DNA from: JADMIH01 sp036399775
GTDB lineage: Bacteria > Chloroflexota > Chloroflexia > QHBQ01 > JADMIH01
Assembly (NCBI GenBank): GCA_036399775.1
Contig: DASWMJ010000010.1
Coordinates: 3,164-67,163, forward strand
Reading direction: 5' to 3'
Length of the DNA stretch: 64,000 nt
The notes under the pieces are model-generated. The model did not search any database. It saw nothing but the letters and a program-made list of their open reading frames with translations, and had not been told where the DNA came from. A program made the position numbers and the translations under genes. Below are positions 1 through 7,819 of this stretch, one piece after another (the first letter of the stretch is position 1; each line of letters opens with the position of its first letter).

Positions 1-293
1 AGGCACCCCTCCAGGCCGTCCGCCATTTCATTATTGGCCTTCACTATCTCAGGGTTGCACAGTGCAACCTTGAACCCGCGCTCTTTATCTTCCTTCTCCG
101 GCACAAACTCGGCCACCAGCAAACGTATAGACTGCCCGATCTGCGGCGCTGCCAGCCCCACCCCATGGTTGGCGTGCATCGTCTCAAACATATCGGCTGC
201 CAATTTACGCAGGTTAGCGTCAAACGCCTTTATCTTCTTGGCCTTGTCCCTCAAGATAGGGTCCGGTTCAAACCTGACTTCAAGCAGTGCCAT
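1..293 (-). CDS. def: Peptide deformylase, 3' part cut by window edge
   Basis: Peptide deformylase removes the formyl group from the initiator Met of nascent proteins in the cytoplasm, using a metal ion. The first 97 codons are visible on the minus strand from the ATG at 293-291. The family motif I, GVGLAAPQIG, is clear near residues 50-59, and the reading frame reaches EGC at the window edge, the start of motif II (EGCLS), whose Cys is a metal ligand. The HExxH motif should lie outside the window. It is downstream of priA on the same strand, the common priA-def-fmt arrangement, so fmt is probably next beyond the edge (inference). The intergenic gap to priA holds inverted heptamer arrays. Confidence 0.93.
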   Translation of the reverse strand, partial: MALLEVRFEPDPILRDKAKKIKAFDANLRKLAADMFETMHANHGVGLAAPQIGQSIRLLVAEFVPEKEDKERGFKVALCNPEIVKANNEMADGLEGC

Positions 294-303
294 GCTTCCT
301 CCA

Positions 304-425
304 AATGCGGAATGCGGAATGCGGAATGCGGAATATAGTACAGTTTATACAGTTCCAGACATGATTCCATATGATAACAAATTTGCTCGTATCAATCACA
401 GATTCCGCATTCCGCATTCCGCACT
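304..425. repeat. Head-to-head AATGCGG heptamer arrays
   Basis: About four copies of the 7-base unit AATGCGG at 304-334 are answered by about three copies of the complement (ATTCCGC) at 402-422, with about 70 bases of unique AT-rich sequence between them. The two arrays could pair as a long stem in the priA-def intergenic gap. Confidence 0.85.
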
Positions 426-429
426 CGGC

Positions 430-3228
430 TCACAGCACGCTCATCGGGTCTACGTCGAGGGACCATCCGTGTCCGGGGTGGAAGCCGTCCAGGAGGGGGG
501 CTACGTCCGTGCCTCTCAGTAGCACTTGCCAGCGATAGCGGCCTCTTACTTTGTGGACGAAGCACGGGGCAGGGCCGAGCACGTCTATCTCGCCTGCGGG
601 GGAGGCAGGATCGTCAAGGCCCATCTGCTCTACCTTGCGGCGCAGGTAGCGGGCTACTATCGTAGATTCTTGTTCACACCGTTCGTTGCTCGTGGAAGAA
701 TAGACCAGCCTCGCCAGTTGCCCGTAGGGTGGGTAGCCGTGCTCGGCGCGGAAGCGTATCTCGTTCGTGTAGAAACCCTTGTAATCGTAGCGAGTCGCCA
801 CCTCGATGGCGTAGTGGTCGGGGTTGAAGGTCTGCACGACCACCTTGCTATGGGTCGTTTCGGCGCGCCTGCCCGCCCGCCCGGCCACCTGCATCAGCAA
901 CTGCACGCTACGCTCAGGAGCGCGAAAATCGGGGAGGAAAATGCCAGTGTCGGCGCTGATGACCCCCACCAGCGTCACGCGGGGTATGTCGAGGCCCTTG
1001 GCTATCATCTGCGTGCCCACCAGCACGTCGGCCTCTCCGCGCATGAACATGTCCATAATGTCCGCGTGCCCACCCTGGCGCGAGGCGGTGTCGCGGTCCC
1101 AGCGCAGCACGCGGGCGCGTGGGAAGAGCGCGGCCATCTCGTCCACTACCTTCTGCGTGCCCACCCCGAAGCCCTTGATGTGGCCGCTCCCGCACTTAGG
1201 GCACTCCTTCGGCGTAAGGGAAAAAGCGTTGCATCGGTGGCAGATCATACCGTAAACGTCGGCATGGTACACCAGGGGCACGTCGCACCTGTGGCACATC
1301 GGTACGTGGCCGCACTCCCGGCAAAGGACAAAGCTGTTGCTGCCACGCCTGTTGAGATAGAGGATAGCCTGCTCCCGCCGTGCAATGGTCGCCTCTATCT
1401 CTGTTCGCAAGGCGCGGCTGAAGATAGAATGGTTGCCGGAGCGCAGTTCCGCCCGCATGTCCACCACCTGCATCTGTGGCATGGGCAGGTCGGTGGTGAG
1501 GTCGGAGCCGTTGCGGGACCGCCGCCTGCCCACGCGCCTGGGTAGGGATAGCAGCTTGTACTCACCGGATTGGGCACGGTGGTATGTTGATAAGTCGGGT
1601 GTGGCGCTCCCCAGGATGACCACGCAATCCGACAACTCGGCCCGCTTGAGGGCCACGTCGCGGGCGTGGTAGCGAGGCTGGTGGTCCTGCTGCTTGTACG
1701 CCCACTCATGCTCCTCGTCTACCACGATCAGGCCGAGGCGCGGCAGGGGCGCGAACACCGCCGAGCGCGACCCCACAACGATGTCGGCCTGCCCCTCGCG
1801 TATGCGCCGCCACTCATCGAATTGCTGGCCCGGCGAAAGCTGGCTATGTATGAGGGCCACCCTTCCCGGAAACCTGGCGGCGAAGCGATGCACCGCCTGT
1901 GGGGTCAAAGAAATCTCCGGCACCAGCACGAGAGCCTGCTTACCCATGCGCAACGCCATACCGATAGCCCGCAAGTAAATCTCGGTCTTGCCGCTACCCG
2001 TCACGCCGTGGAGGAGGAAATTTTGAATTTTGAATTTTGAATTTTGAATTTGATCTGACTCCTGATCCCTGATCCCCGACCTCTGGCCTTTAACTCCTGA
2101 CCACTGACCACTGACCACTGACCACTCCCGTAAAGCGATAGAGATTTCGCGCCAGGCGGCGGCCTGGGCGGAGGTGAGCGAGGGAGCTTCGTCGTTGAGG
2201 GTGGCGGCGGTGGGGGGGACGGGCTTGCGGTAAATGGGCCTCTGCGATAGCTCCACCAGCCCTTTGCGTTCCAGCGCGGTTACGGTGGACGAGGTTGCGC
2301 CTGTATGGAGGTATAGATCGCGCAACAACTGCCAGCCTTCTTCCGGTACATCGCCAGGCTGCTCTGCCTCATATGGTGTAAGGGCGTGACTTATCGCGCC
2401 CTGTCCACCTGGCGTAGCGTGCCCATTGCGGGGGCCGCTGCCGGTCAGGGCGCGGCGCTCGGTGGCGGCGATGCGCTTCAACAACCAGTCGAGGGTCGCG
2501 GCCTGCAAGGGGGCATTGTGGGCGGCGTCACGGAGGGCATCGGACGCGCTGTCGGCGGGAACGGCCAGCCTTATGATGCGTTCGTGCTGCTGGCGGGAGC
2601 GGGGCGCGGGCAACTGCGTCTGGCGAGTGACAACGCCTTTGTTCTCAAGATCGCGCAATACCGAGATGAGGCCGGAAGCCGGGCCGGAGTATTTGCGCTT
2701 CAGGCTAGAGAGGGTGAGGGTAGCTTTCGGGGTGCTCTTGAGCAGAGAGACTACCTGACCCTGCCTGCGACCCAGCGCGGCCATGAGGGGGTCTTGCAAA
2801 TCAGAGATGAGGCCAACAGTGGTGATGGCCCTGCGCGCCACCCCCGGCGGCAGCATAGGCGCGATTGCCTGCCAGAGCGTGCAGCGATAATAAGAGGCTA
2901 TCCACCGCGCTAGAGATAGCATGGCAGGGGGAAGCATGGGGCGGCGGTCCACCAGGCGCAGAATAGGCTGCGTGGCCTCGACCGGAGATGCGTCCGCAAG
3001 CTCGACCACCACCCCATAGGTAGGCTGGCCGCGCAAAGGCACTATTACCAGGTGGCCCGGCTCAACTTCCCCGATCAGGCGGCCAGGGACGTGGTAATGC
3101 AGCAGGAGGCCCATAGCAGGGTCGCTCTCCGGCGCATCAACGGCGTCCTCTTGCGCAGGGGCACCTTGCGAAGTGGCGTGCCGTTGCTGGTCCAGCGCTA
3201 CCACCGCGTATCTAGCCCAATTCTCCAT
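430..3228 (-). CDS. priA: Primosomal protein N' (replication restart helicase PriA)
   Basis: PriA is a superfamily 2 3'-to-5' DNA helicase that recognises stalled forks and reloads the replisome. The 932-residue protein has the N-terminal DNA-binding part, Walker A GVTGSGKTE at about 408-416, a DEEH Walker B followed by the HEWAYKQQDHQPRYHARD region, and a zinc-binding insert with four CxxC pairs (CRECGHVPMC, CHRC, CHRC, CPKC) followed by the helicase C-terminal motifs. Oddity: residues about 369-403, directly before Walker A, are encoded by tandem heptamer repeats also found between genes elsewhere in the window, so a repeat tract has been accepted in frame in an essential-type gene. The helicase motifs on both sides are intact, so the gene is probably functional. 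Confidence 0.96.
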   Translation of the reverse strand: MENWARYAVVALDQQRHATSQGAPAQEDAVDAPESDPAMGLLLHYHVPGRLIGEVEPGHLVIVPLRGQPTYGVVVELADASPVEATQPILRLVDRRPMLPPAMLSLARWIASYYRCTLWQAIAPMLPPGVARRAITTVGLISDLQDPLMAALGRRQGQVVSLLKSTPKATLTLSSLKRKYSGPASGLISVLRDLENKGVVTRQTQLPAPRSRQQHERIIRLAVPADSASDALRDAAHNAPLQAATLDWLLKRIAATERRALTGSGPRNGHATPGGQGAISHALTPYEAEQPGDVPEEGWQLLRDLYLHTGATSSTVTALERKGLVELSQRPIYRKPVPPTAATLNDEAPSLTSAQAAAWREISIALREWSVVSGQWSGVKGQRSGIRDQESDQIQNSKFKIQNFLLHGVTGSGKTEIYLRAIGMALRMGKQALVLVPEISLTPQAVHRFAARFPGRVALIHSQLSPGQQFDEWRRIREGQADIVVGSRSAVFAPLPRLGLIVVDEEHEWAYKQQDHQPRYHARDVALKRAELSDCVVILGSATPDLSTYHRAQSGEYKLLSLPRRVGRRRSRNGSDLTTDLPMPQMQVVDMRAELRSGNHSIFSRALRTEIEATIARREQAILYLNRRGSNSFVLCRECGHVPMCHRCDVPLVYHADVYGMICHRCNAFSLTPKECPKCGSGHIKGFGVGTQKVVDEMAALFPRARVLRWDRDTASRQGGHADIMDMFMRGEADVLVGTQMIAKGLDIPRVTLVGVISADTGIFLPDFRAPERSVQLLMQVAGRAGRRAETTHSKVVVQTFNPDHYAIEVATRYDYKGFYTNEIRFRAEHGYPPYGQLARLVYSSTSNERCEQESTIVARYLRRKVEQMGLDDPASPAGEIDVLGPAPCFVHKVRGRYRWQVLLRGTDVAPLLDGFHPGHGWSLDVDPMSVL
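2020..2127. repeat. Heptamer repeat tract inside priA
   Basis: TTTTGAA units at about 2020-2050, a degenerate CCTGATC stretch, then CTGACCA units at about 2096-2127. All have a period of seven and are read through in frame as a low-complexity insert just N-terminal of the PriA P-loop. Confidence 0.85.
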
Positions 3229-3294
3229 AAGCGCGTGCTCTACCCCAGGGCTGTCGCAGAGTGGAAATAGCCGGGGAAAGCGGCCCCTGTATCC

Positions 3295-3380
3295 CTGTCA
3301 TTCTGAGCGTAGCGAGGAATCTCCCGCCTCAAGAGGGTATGCGAGGGACGAGATTCTTCGCTGCGCTCAGAATGACAAGG
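3295..3380. repeat. GTCATTCTGAG palindromic element, copy 1
   Basis: Inverted arms CTTGTCATTCTGAGCG-type at each end (left from about 3297, right ending near 3379) enclose a short core containing AGGAATCT and AGATTCTTCGC. The arms match the elements at 54209-54394 and 59661-59783, so this is a dispersed MITE-like or REP-like family. The rest of the 3229-3682 gap holds degenerate ACGTTTT/ACGCAAT heptamers (about 3618-3670) and no gene that I can support. Confidence 0.8.
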
Positions 3381-3682
3381 GGTAGTAAGCTCGCTCACTT
3401 CCGGCATTTCCTCTTCTGGACATCCACCCATAATCTGCTCTAACTTCGGACTTCCAACTTCTAAAACGAGTAGAGCGATTATAAACCCTTTTTGCCAACG
3501 ATGAACGGGTGTGCTAGAATCTTCCCAGGATGTGGAAAAGTGGCGCAACATCCCCGACTCCCAGGCATCCATTTTGCTTTACCAACTTACAGACAGAAGC
3601 CCAACGACGCACACTTACGTTTCACGTTTTACGCAATACGAACTACGCAATACGTTTTACGTTTCACGCATCAGGAGCACCC

Positions 3683-4330
3683 GTGATAAAGAACGCTCTA
3701 CAAAATAGCTGCGCCAAAGGGTGCATGGTCTACGCGGTAGCCCTGGTATTGCTGGTGGTCTTCACCAGCATGGGCCTGGGCGGGCTGAGCACGCGATTGG
3801 GTGGAAGCAGCAAACCCCAGGCTTCCGCGCTTACCGACTCCCGCCAGCCCGTTAGCGCGGCACCTCAGTCCGCGCCTGCGGCATCGGGTGAGGTCGCGCA
3901 ACCCACAGCGGTTCCACCGACGAGTGGCCCCGCTATCGTGTTGGCGCTTCCTACTATACAGATAGTGACTGATATTTCCGTATCTGTGCCCGCACCCGCC
4001 TCCGTCCCTGCTTCCATTCCCGCGCAGCCCCAGGCGCAACCGCAGGGTGGCGAGATCACGGGAGACGCATCGCCGCCCTTCTACATCGTGCAGGCGGGCG
4101 ACACGCTATGGTCCATCGCCGTCGAGTATGGCGTGGGCACGGACGGCCTGCGCGGCATAAACAACCTTGCCGACGATATCATCAAGCCGGGCCAACTGCT
4201 CTACCTGCCGCAACCCGGCCAGCCCCAGCAGCCCGCCCCCACCGGCGCGCCCGCTCAACCGCCGCCCGCCCAGGACCAGGGCAATCCCGCGCCCCAGATG
4301 CCCCAGACAGGGATCAACACCAGACCGTAA
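3683..4330 (+). CDS. Membrane-anchored LysM domain protein
   Basis: LysM domains bind peptidoglycan or other GlcNAc polymers, so this is likely a cell-envelope protein. From a GTG at 3683 (AGGAGC six bases upstream) the protein has 215 residues. An N-terminal hydrophobic segment (VYAVALVLLVVFTSMGLGGL) would be a membrane anchor. A long Pro/Ala/Thr/Gln-rich spacer follows, then one LysM near residues 133-178, starting FYIVQAGDTLWSIAVEYGV, and a Pro/Gln-rich tail. In-frame codons upstream of the GTG fall in a degenerate heptamer repeat and are unlikely to be translated. The stop is one base before the ATG of the next LysM gene, so the two are probably co-transcribed. Partner and exact role are unknown. 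Confidence 0.82.
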   Translation: MIKNALQNSCAKGCMVYAVALVLLVVFTSMGLGGLSTRLGGSSKPQASALTDSRQPVSAAPQSAPAASGEVAQPTAVPPTSGPAIVLALPTIQIVTDISVSVPAPASVPASIPAQPQAQPQGGEITGDASPPFYIVQAGDTLWSIAVEYGVGTDGLRGINNLADDIIKPGQLLYLPQPGQPQQPAPTGAPAQPPPAQDQGNPAPQMPQTGINTRP

Positions 4331-4331
4331 G

Positions 4332-4901
4332 ATGCGCTTGTTGAACCGCAACAACTCAGCAGCAAGAAAGGCCACGCGAGCAATCTCATGCGTGGCTCTT
4401 TTTGCTGTGCTGGTCGTCACTCTTGCCGCTTGCGATAGCGGCCTCACGAGCAGCGGAGAGCGCGTCAGGCTGGTGATCACTCCCGTCGCCACCCCCACGC
4501 AGACACCGCCCGCCCAGCCCACGGCAGCGCCCGTTACTTACGTCGTGAAATCGGGTGACACGCTATCGGGTATAGCCGCCCTCTTCGGCGTGAGCGTAGA
4601 CGACATCGTGCGGGCGAACAACATAGCCGACCCCAACTCGCTTGCCGAAGGCCAATCGCTGACCATACCCGTGCGCCCCGCTCCCAGCACGCCAGGGGCA
4701 GAGGGGACGCCTCAGACCTCCGCCACGCCAGGTACGCCGGGCACGCCAGGTGCGCAGGGCACTCAAACGCCTGGGGCTGTAGCGTCCCCCACGCTGCCGC
4801 CGCCGGGGGCCACGCCTCCCCAGGGGCCTGACGTGCCCGACCCGCCGCAGGAGGACGCCTCCACCCCAGGTCCGGGCGAGTCTCCGACTATTGTCCCTTG
4901 A
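4332..4901 (+). CDS. LysM domain lipoprotein
   Basis: This 189-residue protein starts one base after the previous stop. Its N-terminus is a lipoprotein signal (basic head, hydrophobic AVLVVTLAAC with Cys about 35), predicting lipid attachment outside the membrane. One LysM domain follows (VTYVVKSGDTLSGIAALFGV, then NNIADPNSL), then a tail of Pro/Gly/Thr repeats (TPGTPGTPGAQGTQTPG), probably an extended wall-spanning linker. Together with the upstream LysM protein it forms a two-gene envelope unit. The two are paralogous in architecture but differ in anchoring. A strong promoter for the downstream leader element overlaps its last codons. Confidence 0.87.
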   Translation: MRLLNRNNSAARKATRAISCVALFAVLVVTLAACDSGLTSSGERVRLVITPVATPTQTPPAQPTAAPVTYVVKSGDTLSGIAALFGVSVDDIVRANNIADPNSLAEGQSLTIPVRPAPSTPGAEGTPQTSATPGTPGTPGAQGTQTPGAVASPTLPPPGATPPQGPDVPDPPQEDASTPGPGESPTIVP

Positions 4902-4926
4902 CATTTGCTTTTGGGTTTGGTAATAT
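4898..4926 (+). promoter_or_regulatory. Consensus sigma-70-type promoter
   Basis: TTGACA at 4898-4903, a 17-base spacer and TAATAT at 4921-4926. It is the best promoter match noticed in the window and would start transcription near 4933, ahead of the mini-ORF and hairpins up to 5114. Confidence 0.8.
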
Positions 4927-4998
4927 TTAGTCAACGAGGCTGCGGCATCACAAAAATCTGCGCCGAAGCACTCATCCAAGTATAAGGAGGTGATGCTT

Positions 4999-5046
4999 AT
5001 GAGTACATATGAACGCATGAGCATCACCGGCGAGGTAAGCGCCTAG
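4999..5046 (+). CDS. 15-residue leader-like peptide
   Basis: ATG at 4999 with a strong Shine-Dalgarno (AAGGAGGTGAT from 4984) encodes MSTYERMSITGEVSA and stops with TAG at 5044-5046. A perfect promoter lies upstream and a perfect terminator downstream, so it would be made from a short dedicated transcript. Its coding sequence contributes one arm (5019-5033) of a hairpin. The same bases can also pair with the ribosome-binding region, which suggests translation-coupled folding as in attenuators. I cannot assign a function. It may be a leader peptide, a small protein, or a chance ORF within a regulatory RNA. Confidence 0.55.
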   Translation: MSTYERMSITGEVSA

Positions 5047-5067
5047 GCGTGTTCGCCGGTGATGCTC
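5019..5067 (+). promoter_or_regulatory. Hairpin with alternative pairing to the ribosome-binding region
   Basis: 5019-5033 and 5053-5067 are exact reverse complements (15-bp stem, 19-base loop). Bases 5020-5028 (AGCATCACC) can instead pair with 4989-4997 (GGTGATGCT), which overlaps the Shine-Dalgarno of the mini-ORF. The two pairings exclude each other. Confidence 0.65.
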
Positions 5068-5080
5068 GAACAGACAATAA

Positions 5081-5114
5081 CCCCTCGGCCCTAGGGCCGA
5101 GGGGTTTTTCTTTT
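5081..5114 (+). terminator. Rho-independent terminator of the leader unit
   Basis: Perfect 10-bp stem CCCCTCGGCC / GGCCGAGGGG with loop CTAG, followed by TTTTTCTTTT. It sits about 100 bases before the flavin oxidoreductase gene, so it can end a short RNA or act as a controlled attenuator. Confidence 0.92.
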
Positions 5115-5215
5115 GCCCAATTTGCTGCCGATAGCGCATCTTACTATCCACACTGTATATTATCTGAGCAGTAAACGTGCGATTTGCACGGTCGAATAGG
5201 AGGATACACCGCCTT

Positions 5216-6430
5216 ATGGCAGTACAAGTGGTTGATGTGTGCGTGGTCGGCGCGGGTGTGGCCGGGATCGCCTGTGCCCAGGGGCTGGCACGGCAGGGTG
5301 CATCCGTTGTGCTTCTTGAGCGTCTCGATCCGATGCCCAATTCCCTGAAGGCCGAAAAGTTAGACGGAGAAGCGGTGATTGCCCTCCTCAGACTTGGCTT
5401 CCAACCTGCTGTTGACGCCGCTCTAACCCCCTTGCGCAACGTATCGGTATTCTTCGGGGAGCGTTCTCTTGGCACGTTGCGGCTCGATATGCCGGAGGCG
5501 GGAGGGATGTACCACGTGCTCATCAATAATCTGCGTGCTCACCTGGACCCACGTATTGATTTCCGGCGCGGCGCTAAAGTAGTAGCCGTAAAACAATGCT
5601 CGGAGGGCATTGAGGTCGTGACCAGCACGGGAACAAGCGTAACATGCAGGCTCCTGGTGATGGCGACGGGCGATGCCCGGCATCTGATCGAGTCGCTGGG
5701 TGCGACATACGAGACGGTGATGCCGCACCAGGTTTTCGTCGCTGCCTTTATGATGGATGGGGCGCTTGGCGGTCCCCCGGCTCCCGTTGATAGTCAGACC
5801 TATCACAGCCCCGTGCCAGGTAGTCCCATCGCGTATGCGACTTTCTTCCGCCTGGGCGACTCCCACCGCGCTAACGTCTTCTGTCCTGGGCCCATCGCCC
5901 AGGAGTGGCAGCGCGACCTCAAAGAGCGTCCGCTCGATGTTATGGCCGCTCAGAACCGCTTGCTGGCTGCGGCCTCACGCTCCTGGCGGATAGCATCGCC
6001 GGTGATGATCCGCAAGTTGCAGGTATCCCGGTTGCGCATGCCCGCCGTGCCCAGGGTCGTCGCGTTAGGCGATGCGGCCCATACCATTGACCCATCAGGT
6101 GGCGGCGGCCTGACTTTTTCGCTCCTGGAAACCGAGATATTGCTCAATTTTCATATTAAGCCCTGGCTTCAAACGGACGATTTCGGCCCTGGTGCGATCA
6201 GGGCGTTCTACGATGACCCTGGGCGCACGTCAGCCGTGCGAAAGTACTTTGGGCGCGGGAGGTATATCTTTTCCTTGAACCACGATACGTCCGTTCGTGG
6301 CAACTTGCGCAGGCTGCGGTACATTATGCAGACTAACCTGGCCTCGCGCATGGGTAACAGGCCCGTTCACAAAGTGCAGACCAGGGGTAAGCCCTGGCAG
6401 TTACCCGCGCCTTATCTGTATGAGAAGTAG
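5216..6430 (+). CDS. FAD-dependent oxidoreductase (monooxygenase/reductase family)
   Basis: Flavoprotein of the FAD-binding PHBH/geranylgeranyl-reductase-like group, 404 residues. The dinucleotide-binding motif VVGAGVAGIACAQGLARQG is at the N-terminus followed by an acidic strand end (VVLLER). The C-terminal FAD motif GDAAHTIDPSGGGGL is present with the conserved GD. It is likely cytosolic or membrane-peripheral and acts on a hydrophobic or aromatic substrate, which the sequence does not identify. I chose ATG 5216 with TAGGAGGA about 12 bases upstream over an in-frame GTG at 5177, because the Rossmann strand begins immediately after 5216. An attenuator-like element with a terminator lies directly upstream and may control it. 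Confidence 0.82.
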   Translation: MAVQVVDVCVVGAGVAGIACAQGLARQGASVVLLERLDPMPNSLKAEKLDGEAVIALLRLGFQPAVDAALTPLRNVSVFFGERSLGTLRLDMPEAGGMYHVLINNLRAHLDPRIDFRRGAKVVAVKQCSEGIEVVTSTGTSVTCRLLVMATGDARHLIESLGATYETVMPHQVFVAAFMMDGALGGPPAPVDSQTYHSPVPGSPIAYATFFRLGDSHRANVFCPGPIAQEWQRDLKERPLDVMAAQNRLLAAASRSWRIASPVMIRKLQVSRLRMPAVPRVVALGDAAHTIDPSGGGGLTFSLLETEILLNFHIKPWLQTDDFGPGAIRAFYDDPGRTSAVRKYFGRGRYIFSLNHDTSVRGNLRRLRYIMQTNLASRMGNRPVHKVQTRGKPWQLPAPYLYEK

Positions 6431-6606
6431 CAGGCTGGCCTTTTTATCACAAAAGGTCAACCACCAGGCCAGTCGGTCAGGCGACATAGTTTCAATCTGA
6501 TTATCGCATGGTTTGCAATGCATCATTTCATCTCTCATGTTCTTACTAAGCGTGTTCTTCTAGCGCCTCTACGTAACAAGCCCCTTCGATTTCGCTTCCC
6601 TCTCTT

Positions 6607-7485
6607 TTAGAAGGGTGGTCGTGGAGGGGAAAAGAGAGTAGTAGAAAGAAGAAGAAATCCTGAGAATGCCAACAGTATCAGGATCTGCAATATTACTATA
6701 ATAGTCCTAGCGAGCGAGCGTGTCCTATAGGTAGATACCCGCCGAACTACAAGGAGTGTTAAAATGATTGACATCACACCAGAACTGAGGCCTAGAAAGA
6801 TGTCAAAGAATGGCAACCTTTGTCTGTCAGTATATCTAGCAACAGGCGAATAGTCGGTATTCACTATATAGGTATCAATTAGACTCTCAAGCTCTGGCTT
6901 AACATGCTCCTGATCCACAGGTTGAAATAGATAGCGAATTTTCACTGCGAAACCTGGATCGAAATGCTGCCATTGAAGTCGCGTAGTCCATCCGCTACCA
7001 CCATTAGGTGAGCCAGGATTGAAGGCCACGAGTTCAAATTTTGCAACGTCAGGCTGTGTTTGCTCCACGATACTTACAAAAGCATGTTCAACATCAAGAG
7101 GCCACCCAACTTCCAAGGGGCGTCTAACATCGCCGGGCTCAATCGGGACATTTCCAGAGTTCCAGATCGTAACTTCGGCAGCGTAAACATCACCTGTTAA
7201 CGGTCTGTTACTAGCATCGAATAGCTTCAAACCTTGAGATGCCGCTTTACTATCAAATACCTTTATAAGAGGTGTCGAACTAGTATATGCTATTTGTTTT
7301 CTCTGTTCGCTTAACCTAAAGAACATGTAGCCACCAGCTAGGCCGATTATGATGCCTAGTAAGCCTAAGCCTATGGTCCAATGCACACCAAACCGCTCGT
7401 TGAGGATGGGCAGCGGATTGGAAGATTTCACGATTGGAGGTGCATTGTCAACCTCTATCCCATTTTTGATGTCAGTGCTACTCAT
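6607..7485 (-). CDS. Hypothetical membrane protein with three TM segments
   Basis: The 292-residue protein is not recognised. It has one TM near residues 35-55 (GLGLLGIIIGLAGGYMFF), a soluble domain of about 150 residues with beta-rich character (AEVTIWNSGNVPIEPGDVR, then FDPGFAVKIRYLF), and two C-terminal TM helices near 225-245 and 262-285. The phrase WNSGNVPIEPGD suggests an immunoglobulin-like extracytoplasmic fold (weak inference). Base composition is visibly more AT-rich than the flanking genes, which points to acquisition by transfer. It stands alone, with no same-strand partner. Confidence 0.6.
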   Translation of the reverse strand: MSSTDIKNGIEVDNAPPIVKSSNPLPILNERFGVHWTIGLGLLGIIIGLAGGYMFFRLSEQRKQIAYTSSTPLIKVFDSKAASQGLKLFDASNRPLTGDVYAAEVTIWNSGNVPIEPGDVRRPLEVGWPLDVEHAFVSIVEQTQPDVAKFELVAFNPGSPNGGSGWTTRLQWQHFDPGFAVKIRYLFQPVDQEHVKPELESLIDTYIVNTDYSPVARYTDRQRLPFFDIFLGLSSGVMSIILTLLVVRRVSTYRTRSLARTIIVILQILILLAFSGFLLLSTTLFSPPRPPF

Positions 7486-7819
7486 AGTTGAATAAACCTC
7501 ACTCGCGCCATGTCGTTCAATATCCTACTGTTCTTTGTGGGTTGTCTTTGCGCGTTCATTTGAATCGGTTTGTGTTGTTACAATTCTATCATACTCGTCC
7601 GGCGTAGATATTCCACCACATCACCTCACTAATCGCCTTGCATCAGCCCATGTATAAACGTCACGCCATTCTCGTGGTCGCATCTAGAGCATCTATTGCC
7701 ATCTTATCCATAGGTCATGCCCAATGATGGAACACGTACACTACATTCCAAACGCTTGGGTACGTGTGATGGAACGACTTGTGCTAATTGTTGGCTGACC
7801 TATTCAATAGGAGCGCCCG
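7486..7819. other. Intergenic region with no recognised feature
   Basis: This is a 334-base gap between divergent genes, so promoters for both should be here. I see no strong -35/-10 pair. The only clear signal is AGGAGC at 7809-7814 before the M4 protease start. Confidence 0.5.

Noticed and set aside
34..522. Plus-strand open frame over the deformylase start
   Set aside because: The minus strand here encodes peptide deformylase with a recognisable motif; the plus-strand frame also runs through the heptamer arrays and has no protein-like pattern.
526..1545. Long plus-strand frame opposite priA
   Set aside because: Composition is a mirror of the priA codons, rich in His, Arg and Val, with no motif, while PriA helicase and zinc motifs are clear on the other strand.
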